Of a DNA stretch of 64,000 nt, positions 50,101-61,277 are shown piece by piece. This stretch comes from Mnemiopsis leidyi (lineage: Eukaryota; Ctenophora; Tentaculata; Lobata; Bolinopsidae). Position numbers and translations under genes: made by a program. Under the pieces are notes generated by a model. The model was not told where the DNA came from and ran no database searches. It saw only the letters and a list, made by a program, of their open reading frames with translations. Each line of letters opens with the position of its first letter. Position 1 is the first letter of the stretch. The stretch covers positions 38,666 through 102,665 of the forward strand of contig JH153952.1 in the NCBI GenBank assembly GCA_000226015.1. Direction: 5' to 3'.

Positions 50101-53100
50101 ACATGGGTCCCGAATCTGCACTGTATATTCAAACAGTAAGTGCTAAAGCACTGAGTCGACAAACTGACTATGTACTCCATTGTTTACAAAATCCTAACTC
50201 CTTTTCAAGCACGAAAATATGTGTCAGCTGGTGGGATTATGTGTCACGTGACCCGATTAACACGTGTGGAGGCTAAAGCGGACCAATGGCCCGGGTTTGC
50301 GGGGGCCCACTAATGGGACCTTCAATTGGCAGATCTGATTAAGGGGGACACCTCACCAGCTGGCCCAACCAACTACTGGAAAATCTAGTTATCCAGAATT
50401 ACAATCATTTCAACAACCTAACAATGGGCCGACGTTAGAGTCAATGGAGTGTAACGCGGAGAGGAGAGTCGGGGAGGAGCCGCCTTCCTCCGACATACCA
50501 TCACGTGAAACCTCTCCTGCCTTTTGATTGGTCAGCACACTCCCCACCTGACAGCTCATCTGCTCTCTGATTGGTCCACACACGATACACGTGGTCGGAC
50601 CAGGTCAGCCCGGTCTATAATTTTGTTTGAAGGTTAGGATTGGGGCGAAAAGTAGGAGAAATGGGTGCTGCACCTTAATGAGATGTTAAATCCACGTCAA
50701 TCCAATAGGTCAACAGTAATGGTATCAGAGTTTAATGTAATGGGCCGGGAGCTTCACTAATGCAATGGACAGGGCAGTGCTAGCCGTTCTGGGACTATTG
50801 GAGTTGAACTAATTCCGGGCTCGGCCCTGCACCTGATTAGATAGAGATACGTCGTGACGAATAGTTAGTTTACAGCGACACTTCTCGGGACTTTCTGGTA
50901 TTAGATAACTTTAAATGCAGGAGATACGGTAAACTTTTGTTTCAGGCAGGTAGATTAGATGTATCTTAATATAACTAAGTGAGGAGTTACAGTGTTTATA
51001 CTTGTTTACAAGATTTTATTTAGCTTATTAAAATCCGTTGTATAAGTGTTATATTTGTAGATTTTTGGTAAGTGAAAGTTTGCGATTGAACTATTAATAC
51101 CTTATCTCTGAAAAAGCCAAGGTTGACGATAAAAAGCGTAATACTATTGAGTAAGCTATCTATCCGATAATAAAGATAGCAGGGAGATTACTAATATTCG
51201 CTACCTTAACAGCTCATAAATTTTAACAGGAAACGTACCTTTAAGGCGAATGCGAGTCAAGTCAAGAAGCATATCGTTTTTAGGAGAATCTCGGAAGAGA
51301 GGGGACGTGTGATTCTCGATGTCCCCCTTCATGTTGAAACTCTCACAGAGGCTGGTGTTGCCGTTGTGAGGGGAGGTAGCGTCCTGGGTCTGGAACGACA
51401 ACCACTTTTGTACCTGAACAGGATTCCAGTGTTTTATCTGTTAGATCAGATCATAAATCTGAACACAACAATCTTGAACAAGACAAACTTTTTGGCTTGA
51501 TAACTGATTTCACATTGAACAAAATGGTCAACACTTGCAGTGGTCAGAGATGAGGGTTAGTGCAGAGCGTGCAAGAGGGAAAGTCGGGTAGAAGTGAGGG
51601 TACCTTTACCAGGCAGTACAGGAAGAGAGACTTCAGTCGTTTTGTGAAACTAGTTGACTGCCTATTGAGACAATTAGAACGGATAGCTTGGCATATACCA
51701 GCAACAGGTGTGACGTCACATCACGTGGTGCCCAAATAAGGAGCTAATAGTCGAGGAGACAAGAGGATGGTTAGACAGTGCTGACAATCGAGGGAGCAGT
51801 GAGAGAAGAAGAAATGTACCGCTAGTCGGACCTCACTCCTCGTCTTGGGAGATGTCTCCCTTGCTTCCACTGCCAGACACCACAAAGCAAGCTTAATGGT
51901 GGACTGGTGGAGGTGAAGTCTCTTAAACGACCCCTAAATAGCTCGACAACCAGAGTGGATCGGAAGTTCTGACTTGGGAGACACCAAATTGAGAAAGTAC
52001 GGAGACTTGAAAGTGATTTGAGTGACAAGTCTTGTAGACAGAAAGTGGAGGTTAGTTGTTCTAGTTGAAGTGACAAAGTTGCCAGATTTAAGTTCCTACC
52101 TGGTCAATGGGGAGTCCTGTAACTGAGGCTAACTTCTGGAGACGTTCGTCATAAGATGCGGTTTTACCCTCCTCGCCCTCACTTAACACTGGGAGTTTAA
52201 CAAGAATATATACTGTGTTATTTTGATAAAGAAATTGTTAATAACTTATATTTATTCCAAGATTTGATTATGCATCTAAGAATTGATAACGAAATCATCG
52301 CAAAATCAGCATGTCGATGTAAAAACAATCTCAACTCACTTTGTTGGTCCAGCCAAAGTTTCAGCAATCTATATGTGTCTTTTCCGCGTTCAGTAAGCAT
52401 AGCCCAGGGCTTGGGATTCTGAAAGTTGTACTATGATGTGGATTATTATAACGTTCACTTTCGTTAGACCAACTACCCGAATAAACACACTTAACTCTTA
52501 TCACGTGATCATTTTGCTGACCTCCCATTGGTCAGGTCTGCTGCTTACAACTCAGATACGAGGCGATAACAAGTTTGGAGTGTTTTTGCCGCCTTTTTCC
52601 AATTGCGTGCGAAGTTTCAAAAACCTTTCTCAACACGAAAAGTATAAGGCCGATGAGTCATGACAATTGCTGTTCCGGCCCGCTGCCCTGCGTTCACTAA
52701 TTTAGTATTGCATCCAGTGCACTAGTGCAGATTGCACCTTGTGTATGCTGAGTGTTCTGTGACGTTTCACGGTCGACAAATAACAAGCTGTGACTGTTTC
52801 TTAACACGTTACTAAACAACTTTGCTCTGCAAATTTCTCATTCTTCTCCTCCATTTTAGCGTCATCTCAATTCACTACATCCGAATGAAAATATAAGATT
52901 TTTACCTCAAAAGTTAAGTCTGGTCCAGTCAGAATATGACAATTTATTGCAAAATAATGAGCATATTTTCTCAAACCCTCTTTTAACCTCATTATAATCT
53001 CAACTTAGTAGTTCGCTCCTATCCCAATCAATCTTTGTATTCTGGCAAGTTTCTCATCTTTAATTCTTCCCCTTAAATCCCGGCCCACCCAAACAGATGC

Positions 53101-56100
53101 CAGCTGGACGTTATAACTTATATCCCGTCAGCCAAACTATCCCGTTCATTTTGTTGGCAGGTATCCCAATCAGTCCATTAGATGCCAGGATTAGCCAAAG
53201 TCGAATGAAAGAATGACATGTTGCTGGTATCGGCCGGCCATTGGCTTATCAAGTAACGTTCTCTGCCCAGTGCACTGCCGTGCCACCAACCGTGAAACTC
53301 CATGACCATATATGGAGATGAAACGTCACGTCACGTCACGTGATGACCATATTTGGAAGCAGTACCGTGCTCCTGTACCACGAACCGATCTAAAGCGGAC
53401 GAAGGAGCCGCTTGCTAATTAGTAATACCCCAAATTAAACTTTCTAATTATGTAAATTCTCCTCCTTAAACATTGTTAATCCGGATCTTTAATTAGCGTT
53501 TAATCAGACTTTTTCACTGCAAGTGTCGGTTTCTTACAGTGGCTCGGTTAATGGCACTCTGTCAAATAAGTGGCTCAATTAAAACGGTCTACGCTTGTAT
53601 GATACAGTATTTTATTGGCCTGGCTTGTAGCTTGTCACACCCAATGAGAGCTGTGTCACTTCGGCTTAATCACAGGAAAAGTGGGAAAATTAAGGAAATT
53701 TAAGGATGAAATGAGATGGTGAAAAAGAAGGCAGATATACGACAAAAGGGAGAAGATGACAGTTATGTGAGATTCAAAATCTGCTGCTACAAAAAGTAAA
53801 AAAGAGGAAGTGGAGTATATGATCAAGATTTGAATACACTTACGATAGAAGTCCTCTGAAATACCATCAGCTGAGTAAAAAGAACGGGTAACTACGAGGA
53901 GGAACCAGTGACAAAACAGGTAAACATTTACAATAGTACCAGTAGTAAGAGGAGGTGACTGCGATAGCGGTAACTATGGTAACTATGGCGATAGCGGTAA
54001 CTATGGGGAGATAGCGGTAACTATGGTAACTATGGCGATAGCGGTAACTATGGGGAGAAAGTCAGGTCGACTGCCGGGAATCCAGGCAAGTATCAGGCCG
54101 GATAGAAGACTTAATTTGAATTTAATGCTATTCTCCCCGCAGGATGTTGCGGTCCCTGAAGGACGCAGAGTTTTCCCTTTCGTTCTAGCTCTACAAAAAG
54201 ACGCGATTGTTTTTCTGTCTGATACTGTGAGTTGAGTTCCTGGTGTATGATTCATCACCCTGGAAATGCGGTGATATCACCATGGTGCCACTTTACCTGT
54301 TACCAGGTTGCCTAGAACCAGCTAATTGAGCGGGGCTCCACACCGGCTAACTGGCCTGTTAACTATATCCATGGTAACAGGACAACTGGATCACAGGCAA
54401 CTATAGTAGAAACCCTACAGTTTTAATCGCACTATTTTAGCCCCGTTTAATTATCCCCGGCCCACTAGTTCCCGAGTACACCTCACTTTGACTGCGTCTT
54501 AACCAGGGTACGGGGTCTATTGGTGCACTATTGGTCAGTCCGAATATTAATTATCTGGCCGAATATTGGAGAGGAGTTACCCAAGCATGAAGCGGGGAAG
54601 CCAGGCAGTGAACAGTCAAGCTGACTGCCCTCGTTTAAATAACCCGTGATCATCACGTGGCTTTTTTCAGCTGTTTTATTGGTTGCCAGGCAACCAGCTC
54701 GTGGCTTGATTGGCCGTGGGGCGACGCGAGCCCATTGGTTGTGTCAGCTAACAGAGCTGATGGATAATCTGTTTAATTGTGGGTTTAAGCAATAATTATT
54801 GCAAATAGCTGTTTACTGTAAGCGTGAAAATTGCCGAGTTGCACGTGCCGAAATCACTGTAAAAACACTGTGTACAATACAGAACACATCCGATGACACA
54901 CTTTGTATGTAACTGTAAGTTGGTAAAACTTTCACTACAATACGCCTCTCTGCCTCTACCTCCCTTGAGCGTGTGTGCGGTTAATGTCATTATTAGAAAG
55001 GAGTAGAAAAAACAAAACACCGTTTAAGACAGCAGGCACACGGGCGTAAGTTTTTGTTACATTGACCGACATTGTTACCGATGGGGAGCTATACTAACAC
55101 AACCTGACACAATCACACACACACATCATATCGTGAAAACAACAGGACACTATCTGTTTATCTACCGGATCGTAACAGTAGGATATCTGTGGTTTTTACC
55201 TCGTCCTAACACGTGCAGACGAGCTGAAGTTGCCATGGTTGTGTCACGTGACTTTGGTTGTGTCACGTGATTATGTGGTTTCAGTGGGAGAAAAGGGAGA
55301 TGTTTATGCGTCTGTTGAACGTGTGGCGATAACTATACTAGTTAGGATGTACCTAGATGTTTTCGGAATATATTTTACCTTTTGTCAGATAAGATGCGTT
55401 ATAGTCATCAGACTAGAAAAAATTCTAGAAGTAAAAAAAGAACAGTAATTTTTGGGAGGAGTTCCCCATTCTATACAGCATCTACTCACAACATGGGAAA
55501 GTGCAAAAACACATTACTAACCAGCGACGAGAGAAGGCAGTGAAAACGACGTTAATAATAACGAGAAATAAAAAAGTGCAGATATTTTGACAGTAGACCA
55601 GCGACAGGCTGACTAAAAGTAACGGTGTGGACCGTGCTGGCAACTTTCGAGAGGTGGCGGAGCCGGGACGTATCAGAACGTACAAAAGGGACCGATAAGA
55701 CGAACTAAGTGTTGTCAAGCGATACGTTCTGCTTACGATCGAAGAGAAGGAGCGGCGAACTTGCCAAATATCAACTGTTTACAGATTCTATAGGGGGAGC
55801 TGCACGTGGGCGCGTCACCTGACATCCTCACAGGGACACGAGGGCAGGTAGGCCCGCTCTCATTGGTCATGAGGTTATAGGTGCGATATTTGACACTTGG
55901 TAGAGAGAGCTAGAGGGAGAAAGAGAAGTTAAAGGCAAACTAGTTCACGTTGAGCTTGCGTGCTTGTAAATCAGGAATTAGAGGGAAACTTATACAGTTC
56001 GTAGAGGGTGGATGAAAGACATGTTATTATTGTGAAGGGGGTGTTATAAAACAGTGGGACACGTGACCTGACCTCTACAAACGTCAATGTTGATTCGCTG

Positions 56101-59100
56101 AATTATACGCTCCAATGAATTATTATAATTTATGCAAGCATGTCGAGAAATAAGTATGCCGGAACTGTGTGCCGTTTTCGTTTTACCCGAATTTTATTCA
56201 CGAATACCCCGTTAAGGGCTGGTTAAAAGAAAAGTGTCAGTAAAACGCCACCAGTAAGTTACTGGCAAGAAACGATTAGAATGGTCGTGAAATGGGTTCT
56301 GTCAAAAACTTGACTCGAGGAAAAATTGTTTAAAAGACAAAGTAGTGGGACTCACATTTAGAATTTGAGAAACCGTCGCTTGTCCTTTTCCAAGCGATCT
56401 TGCAACTTTCGTTTGAGACAATCCTTCGTATTTCATTCTCTGCTTCAGAGAATTCACTATCGATATTGTGTCTAGATCATCCCCTGTAACCATAGTATCA
56501 TTTTAGATAAATCCAGGATAATATCTCAAAACTATTTAACCTTTAACGCATAAGGTACTGTTGAATTAGACGATATCAGCATTTCAGATTCTATCGAAAT
56601 AGAGTAATGTATCAGATTCTATTTGCTTCTATTAATATAAAGTAATTTATTAGATTGCTATTGATCTCTATCAAGCCAAAGGTTACGTATTAGATCCTAT
56701 TGGCCTTGACAACACAACGTTTCTAGTAGCGATAACTGGAAACAAAACACTTCAACTCAACTTCCACACCCCGATAAGAAGATCTTTAAACTGTGCGACT
56801 TAAAAATTACCACACTTTGTCACGGCAAGAACGATACAAAGGCCCTCAATTAGCGGCTATTTTCACGGCTGATAATGGGACGAGTGACGAGAAGTGAAAT
56901 TATTACGAAATTATACGTCGCGGTGTTTGGGATGGGGCACGCTCCGCTGGGGAATCTCCACAAGGGACAACATCGCCGAGTCTAGACGTGCGCTCTGTGG
57001 GGTGTAGCTAGAAGGGAACCCCAAACCGGACACCCAATCAGGGACGGGCATCTTCTCACGTGACTACAAGTGGCAGGGAAACGTCGCAAAAGACCAGTGT
57101 CAATGTTTAAACCAAACACTGCCAATTTTAACTGTAACCATGGAAACAAAGCAGGCAACATCAGTTGGATTGTTCTTGGGAAAGGATGAATATTTGGTAC
57201 TAACTGTAGCTTTAGCGCCACAGGGGAATTACCCCCTTTCGACTATATCGCTAACTTCTAAATGACTGCCTTGGCTGAACGTCTCTGAATTTACTTAGAC
57301 AGCACAAGAGGGAAGGGCGCTGGTGATGCAACCCACAACCTTACAAGAAGTGCGCCAAAATCACAGAAAAACTCGGTCTCTAATAGGCAGCATACATAGG
57401 CAGCTAATATAGGCAGCTTATACAGGCAGCTTATACAGGCAGCTTATATAGGCAGCTTATACAGGCAGCTAATATAGGCAGCTTATACAGGCAGCTAAAA
57501 CCCCTGCACGATGAGAGGACACTTTCCTGACGACGTTAAGACGTTTTGCAGCTACAACAATGTCCCGTATCGCACTTCACTCATTGACAATGCAACCAAT
57601 AAGGGCTATGAAAAAAGCATTTACACGCCAACAAAGGGTCTCATGTGCGTGTCTTAAAGAGGTTTTTAGTAGATGCACCAAAAGTTGCTTTATCAGCTGA
57701 AAACATCAGAAATATAAGTCGTAATGTGTTAACATAGTCAATACTTAGATGCTATCTGTCACCCCGAGTATAACCTAGAAATGAGCTGTTGTAAACCACT
57801 ATTTGTCATAACAGCTGCTAGTGATGACCACCAATAAAACATCATTGTTATAAAAACCAAAATTTTTTACAACAGTCACTCAAATTCCTGGCTTATCGAT
57901 CCTAAACTTAGGAAACCCCGAGATCAAGCCCAATTCGAGAAATGAAAAGGAAACGAAAAGTTCGACTTTTACCGCAAGAAAAGGCAAAGTGCGTGAGGCG
58001 AAGTAGTGCGCTATATCATGGTATATGGTTATGACACGGGCTATCAGGTCTAGAGGGGAATCAGTAGAAAGTTTTCTGAAAAGCAGCAGTAGTGAGGAAA
58101 CCGGGTAGCTAAAACAAAAGGCAGCAATTAGGTGTTGCCATGACAACGCGTCCTTCACAGTTGAGTGAGCTCGAGTACTTGTGTTGTCTAGACCATCTCT
58201 TTGTGAACTAATTGCAACTATTTGTACGGTCTATCGACCAAGTCTACTGTTACCATGGCAACTAGACTTCCAAACTTCTCAACCCGCGACACCACGGCCA
58301 AACAACCGTCAAACAAGGGCACGAAAAGTCGGGAAAACAAACAATGAAAGCTGCAACCACGGGAATAAGGGGAGATTCTGGAGAGTAAAAAGTCGGGATC
58401 TGAGAAATGTGGCAAGATCACCCTGGAGGTTAGCAGGGAGTAAACTGGGAGTAAACTCTGGAGCGCCCTACTCAACTAGTGCTAATGGCCGCTAATTCCA
58501 AGTCAATTGATAATTGTAACTGCTGTGATTTTCGAATTAATACCCCCTTGGCATGGCGGCATTTAACGGGCTTCTTGAATAAGAGCGAGAGCGGCCAGGC
58601 CGAGCAATTGAGGCAGTCAGGGGAGTAATTACCGATGTCAAGGGGTGTACGAGTTGCCATGGCAACTAGACTTCGGGGAGTATGGGTGCACTGTCTATTA
58701 AATAGTTGCTCAGAATAGAAGGGACAGCGCTTATCTGACAGAAATAATAGTCTAGTTGCCATTGTAACTGCGCTTATCTGACACTAACAACTACTGTCCT
58801 TTCAGCTGCCTCTGATAAGGGAGAAAGAAGAGTAGATATCGCCTCTCAACTCGCTATTTCCTTACCACTAAAATCATAACCAGGCAGCACGAGTAGGACT
58901 TCAAATTTTAAACAGCATGCACTCTCGGACTGATAACGCTGGCTTTTTGCCCTGAATCTATCAAAGTTTTAACGAGGCAGACTGATATGTTGATAAGATA
59001 GATGAAGAGTCTAGTTGACATGGTAACGGAACATAGTAGACCAAAACCAAAGATCAGCATATGCATATGATTCCTGCTTCCGTGAGAAAGCGATGATAAG

Positions 59101-60793
59101 GTACTTGATTTGTCAACTTGATATCATGTAATTTTCGCAATAAAATCAGAGACTCCAGTTGTATAAGAGAAAGGTTCACAATGCAATCAAATAGTGCGCC
59201 TCAGATGGGATCGAACTTTTGTAGCGTCGCACAACAAAAACAATTTCGGACCCCGATTTGGTAGAAATTTTGTGATGTGAAAATAAAAGAAATTGGAGGC
59301 TGCGGGACCTCGTGACCAACTTTGACAATAGCCGGTAGCAATAAAAGAAATCAACGAAATGTGCAAAGCGAAGAATGAAAAATATCAAATCCACGACACA
59401 GCAAGATCATGTGACTAAAAAGGTTACCTCAACAAGAAGAATCTGAAAACAATGAGCAGATTATACCTGATGGGGAAAATTTAAGTAAAAAACGCAGTGG
59501 TCGGACAAAATGAATGGAAAAGAATGGATAAAAGTGGAGCACTTGCGTAGTTAAAGCAATCAAACTTTACTGTATAACAGATTTTCTAAAAACCATCGCA
59601 ACACAAATATGTCATCATTAGGATTGAACTTAATGCTGGGTTAGAAAACTGGCAATTATGGGAACATGATTGGACCAGAATTTGCAGAACCGCCAACTAA
59701 TTAGGCTTGTGTTTGGTCAAAATATTAATGTACAAATGTAACTTTCAAAACTTGAAAATTATACGTTGACAAATTTCTAGATCACGACTGCTTGACTTAG
59801 ACAATATTGAAGGTCACCTCATATTGCGGAGAATTTGTCAGATAGACTAAACGTCGATATTCTAGTTTCATGTAAAACCAGACATAAACTAATACCGAGG
59901 GACCAATTTAGTAAAAAATTGGCATCGTTTAACTTGAATTTTGCTAAAGTCTTCGAATCGTATGAAGATACGACTGAAGTTGAGGACGCAACAAAATTTC
60001 GCAGGACACCAATAACATAAGTCATAATTTGAACGACCAGGAAATAAATTTTTGAGTCCAAAACAAGAAAGCCGTGAGTTGGGAGATGATAAAGCGGCGA
60101 TACCCAGCCAAGCAAACCAGTTGTCTACAAGGAAGTTATAGATTCAGCTAACATAATCGCACACTCTTTAATGTTATTGAAGGTGCCATTTAAACGCTTC
60201 CAGCCATCTCGGTACGAATGTTCTTTGGTTTCCTACCTAATGCTTTATATAAGCACTTTATATTTGGACAGATTGAGCGATACATTGGGCATTTATAAAA
60301 ACGTGCACTCGGTGTTACTTAATGCTGCGGTAATATTATATCACAACGGGAAAACGATCTATAGAATAAATATCTTGAGAGAGAATAGCGAACCTGTAGG
60401 GAGGTTAAACTCTGGAAACGAAGAGACGGGTGAAAAATCTGAGAGTTCTTCGTTGCCGAATGCGAATCTGGGAACGAAGTTCTGGAGTGGATTTGAGGAG
60501 CTGCGTGGGGAGCCGTTCTCGACTGAAGTTGAAGTCGAACTTGGGGACTTGCTCTCAACTTTTGGAGGTTGAGCTGTGCTGGTTTTGGTTTCGCTACTGT
60601 GCTTGTGAGAGTTTCCGTTGCTGTAGTTTGGTGAAGAACTTTCCGATTTTTCTGGAGGAGACTTGTCAGAAGAATGCATATAAAAGGAAGGTTTCAACTC
60701 AGACACGTCGAAAATACCTTTCTGGAACTTTTCATAACCCGAAATAGGAGACGTTTTGGATGAGCGGACTAGAGTAGATTGGGAAAAAACCAT
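25193..60793 (-). CDS. Four-CUT-domain homeobox-class transcription factor, 20 coding exons, 950 aa
   Basis: Coding exons in transcript order: 60793-60394, 56483-56356, 52418-52340, 52188-52100, 51413-51239, 49175-49131, 47571-47398, 37113-36959, 33827-33671, 32656-32484, 32293-32132, 31954-31810, 31698-31607, 31406-31231, 30257-30164, 29907-29735, 27279-27138, 26504-26336, 25465-25397, 25248-25193. Every junction is GT-AG and all phases agree, giving 950 residues. An in-frame TGA two codons before the ATG fixes the start. Order: Ser/Pro-rich N terminus; CUT1 (137-202); homeodomain-like helices (~213-240); CUT2 (~327-393); degenerate homeodomain (~406-465); CUT3 (~543-612); CUT4 (~634-705); Ser-rich tail. 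CUT domains bind DNA in the CUX, ONECUT and SATB families, so this is a nuclear regulator. No canonical C-terminal homeodomain is present, and no known family has this layout. Confidence 0.9.
26527..26996. repeat. 25-bp tandem repeat, about 18 copies, beside CUT exon 18
   Basis: Units of TAGTTTACACAGACTAAATACA(TA/CA)GA run head to tail. The array starts ~23 bp from the exon 18 acceptor, so on the transcript it occupies the end of intron 17, where branch point and polypyrimidine signals are expected. Confidence 0.92.
31231..31698 (-). CDS. CUT gene exons 13-14: CUT4 domain
   Basis: 31698-31607 and 31406-31231. The domain starts MEMTEIQNIISETHKFL, continues with YNLSQ and KFATNVL, and has PRTW in place of the usual PKPW before the last helices (ICHILKEWISDKEKF). 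It is the most diverged of the four CUT repeats but keeps the hydrophobic helix pattern and the SQ pair. The intron splits it at SQ|DK in phase 0. Confidence 0.85.
31810..32656 (-). CDS. CUT gene exons 10-12: linker and CUT3 domain
   Basis: Exon 10 (32656-32484) is a proline/histidine-rich linker (PDFHPQLPPLSPMSR). Exons 11-12 (32293-32132, 31954-31810) form CUT3: LDTIKIVAALKNRL, NISLHTFIDSVL, then HPRPY in place of PKPW and FLTINHWLDRQ. The SQG residues common in CUT domains read HNG here. The intron falls at GTM|VTL in phase 0. Confidence 0.87.
33671..33827 (-). CDS. CUT gene exon 9: degenerate homeodomain
   Basis: Joined to the end of exon 8, this exon gives a homeodomain-sized segment: helix 1 around VLEHEFKLY, helix 2 KEKLAEDLGLE, helix 3 CTVTNFFSH. 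LGLE..TV.NFF resembles the ONECUT homeodomain, but the recognition helix has His where Asn51 is nearly invariant and Pro at the Arg53 position, and basic residues are scarce. It probably does not bind DNA in the usual way (inference). It lies between CUT2 and CUT3 instead of at the C terminus. Confidence 0.8.
34595..34790. repeat. 21-bp tandem repeat in CUT intron 8
   Basis: About nine units of ACCACACCAACATAAACCTG(T/C) and variants. As 21 is a multiple of three, it leaves open frames on both strands; these are not genes. Confidence 0.92.
36959..47571 (-). CDS. CUT gene exons 7-8: CUT2 domain
   Basis: 47571-47398 and 37113-36959, separated by a 10.3-kb intron. CUT2 reads LSTEEISGEVRREIEKHSIS, then QGMFSQKIL and KQATLS, continues across the intron in phase 1 to HPKPWGRLSDRGKL and LWLLLPDDRR. 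Exon 8 then enters the degenerate homeodomain. This is a well-preserved CUT domain. The exon 7 acceptor (aacattccag) and the exon 8 acceptor (ttccccccag) are both good. Confidence 0.9.
41345..41487. repeat. 41-bp tandem repeat, 3.5 copies
   Basis: Units starting TAGAGTTTATACTACCTTC and ending GGGTATTGGATGA begin at 41345, 41386 and 41427, with a partial one at 41468. The copies are nearly identical. Confidence 0.92.
41572..41692. repeat. AT-rich TTATTTACTCTATT repeat
   Basis: Irregular units of TATACTCTATTTA and GTAGTGTTATTTACTC follow the 41-bp array. Simple low-complexity DNA. Confidence 0.75.
44071..44163. repeat. (GA)n microsatellite with a 14-base gap
   Basis: GA repeat interrupted by N at 44138-44151; true length unknown. 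It lies in intron 7 of the CUT gene. Confidence 0.97.
49131..51413 (-). CDS. CUT gene exons 5-6: helix end and linker
   Basis: 51413-51239 starts VQKWLSFQTQ, completing a helix that resembles homeodomain helix 3, then runs into a polar linker. 49175-49131 is a 45-bp exon (EDILDLFKKAPDCE) leading to CUT2. Phases 1 and 1 agree with their neighbours. The W-L-S-F pattern has no Asn51 or Arg53 equivalent. Confidence 0.82.
52100..56483 (-). CDS. CUT gene exons 2-4: CUT1 domain and helix pair
   Basis: 56483-56356, 52418-52340 and 52188-52100. CUT1 is textbook: LDTISIVNSLKQRM, GLSQTKVARSLGKGQATVSQ, then NPKPWAMLTERGKDT and LLKLWLDQ. The intron sits just before NPKPW in phase 0. Exon 4 adds YDERLQKLASVTGLPIDQ, which with exon 5 looks like homeodomain helices 2 and 3, but there is no room for a separate helix 1 after CUT1. 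It may be a reduced homeodomain fused to CUT1. Confidence 0.9.
53955..54058. repeat. GCGATAGCGGTAACTATGG tandem repeat
   Basis: Units of GCGGTAACTATGG(T/C)AACTATGG occur at least four times in CUT intron 2. They carry GGTAAC half-sites like those of the X-box array. Confidence 0.85.
57134..58666. promoter_or_regulatory. Cluster of RFX X-box-like palindromes in CUT intron 1
   Basis: GTAACCATGGAAAC (57134-57147), GTTGCCATGACAAC (58134-58147), GTTACCATGGCAAC (58249-58262) and the perfect palindrome GTTGCCATGGCAAC (58653-58666). Weaker sites lie near 58755 and 59016. Two of them share the same right flank, CTAGACTTC. Dense X-boxes in the first intron suggest an enhancer read by RFX factors (inference from motif). 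Confidence 0.5.
57388..57500. repeat. 16-bp AGGCAGCTTATAC tandem repeat
   Basis: About seven units of AGGCAGCT(T/A)ATA(C/T) in CUT intron 1. No gene. Confidence 0.9.
60394..60793 (-). CDS. CUT gene exon 1: Ser/Pro-rich N terminus
   Basis: 400 bp encodes residues 1-133: MVFSQSTLVRSSKT..., rich in Ser, Pro, Lys and Asn with no fold recognised, ending FPEFNLPTG before donor ACAG|gttcgc. An in-frame TGA (TGA CAT CTC ATG) fixes the start in this exon. The plus-strand open frames over it are shadows. Upstream on the minus strand there is CCAAT and TTGCCAGGGTTGC, both promoter-like. Confidence 0.85.
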
Positions 60794-61277
60794 GAGATGT
60801 CAAACAACCTTATCGTTCAAGCAACCCTGGCAATTGGTTGGCCGCAATTAGTAAGGAATATTTAACACTAGCGCGTGGATTGGGTTTTGCGGAGGAAATT
60901 TTCGTAACGCGCTGTGCCAACTGACCGAAAATTTCAGTGCGCGGCGCAATACGCTGGTTAAATGAAAACTGCAAAAAAGTGTGCAGTGTAAGTCAAGTCA
61001 AAAATCACCTTTTTACTTAACATTTATCAAAATATCAAATTTTTTAAATGTTGTATATCTTTAAAGTTTTAATTAAAAATCAAGCCAAACAATTTTCAAA
61101 AATTATAAGTTCCACATATCACCAATCACATGTGCAAAATAAACACCAAATCAAAACTAATCATATCAAAATACATTTTGCAATTTGCAAGTGCATTTAG
61201 CATAGCATTTTGCAATGCAAAAGCATTTAGCATAGCCCTTTTGCTAAACACGTATTATACTAACTATTATATCCAGT
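60794..61277. other. Upstream region of the CUT gene
   Basis: About 480 bp lies between the CUT gene start and an inverted-repeat element. It has a CCAATT box and GCAACCCTGGCAAT (X-box-like) within 50 bp of the start codon. The outer part is AT-rich with short GCATTTAGCATAGC repeats (61190-61245). No TATA box is evident. Confidence 0.4.

Noticed and set aside
58472-58762. Minus-strand 96-codon frame beginning MATRLL
   Set aside because: The start lies in an X-box palindrome (CCATGG), and the frame repeats MATR for the same reason; no exon borders fit the CUT gene phases.
59819-60115. Overlapping frames in CUT intron 1
   Set aside because: No start context, splice signal or motif supports either strand.
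60171-60747. Plus-strand frames over CUT exon 1
   Set aside because: Shadows of the minus-strand exon, which has an in-frame upstream stop, a good donor and phase agreement.
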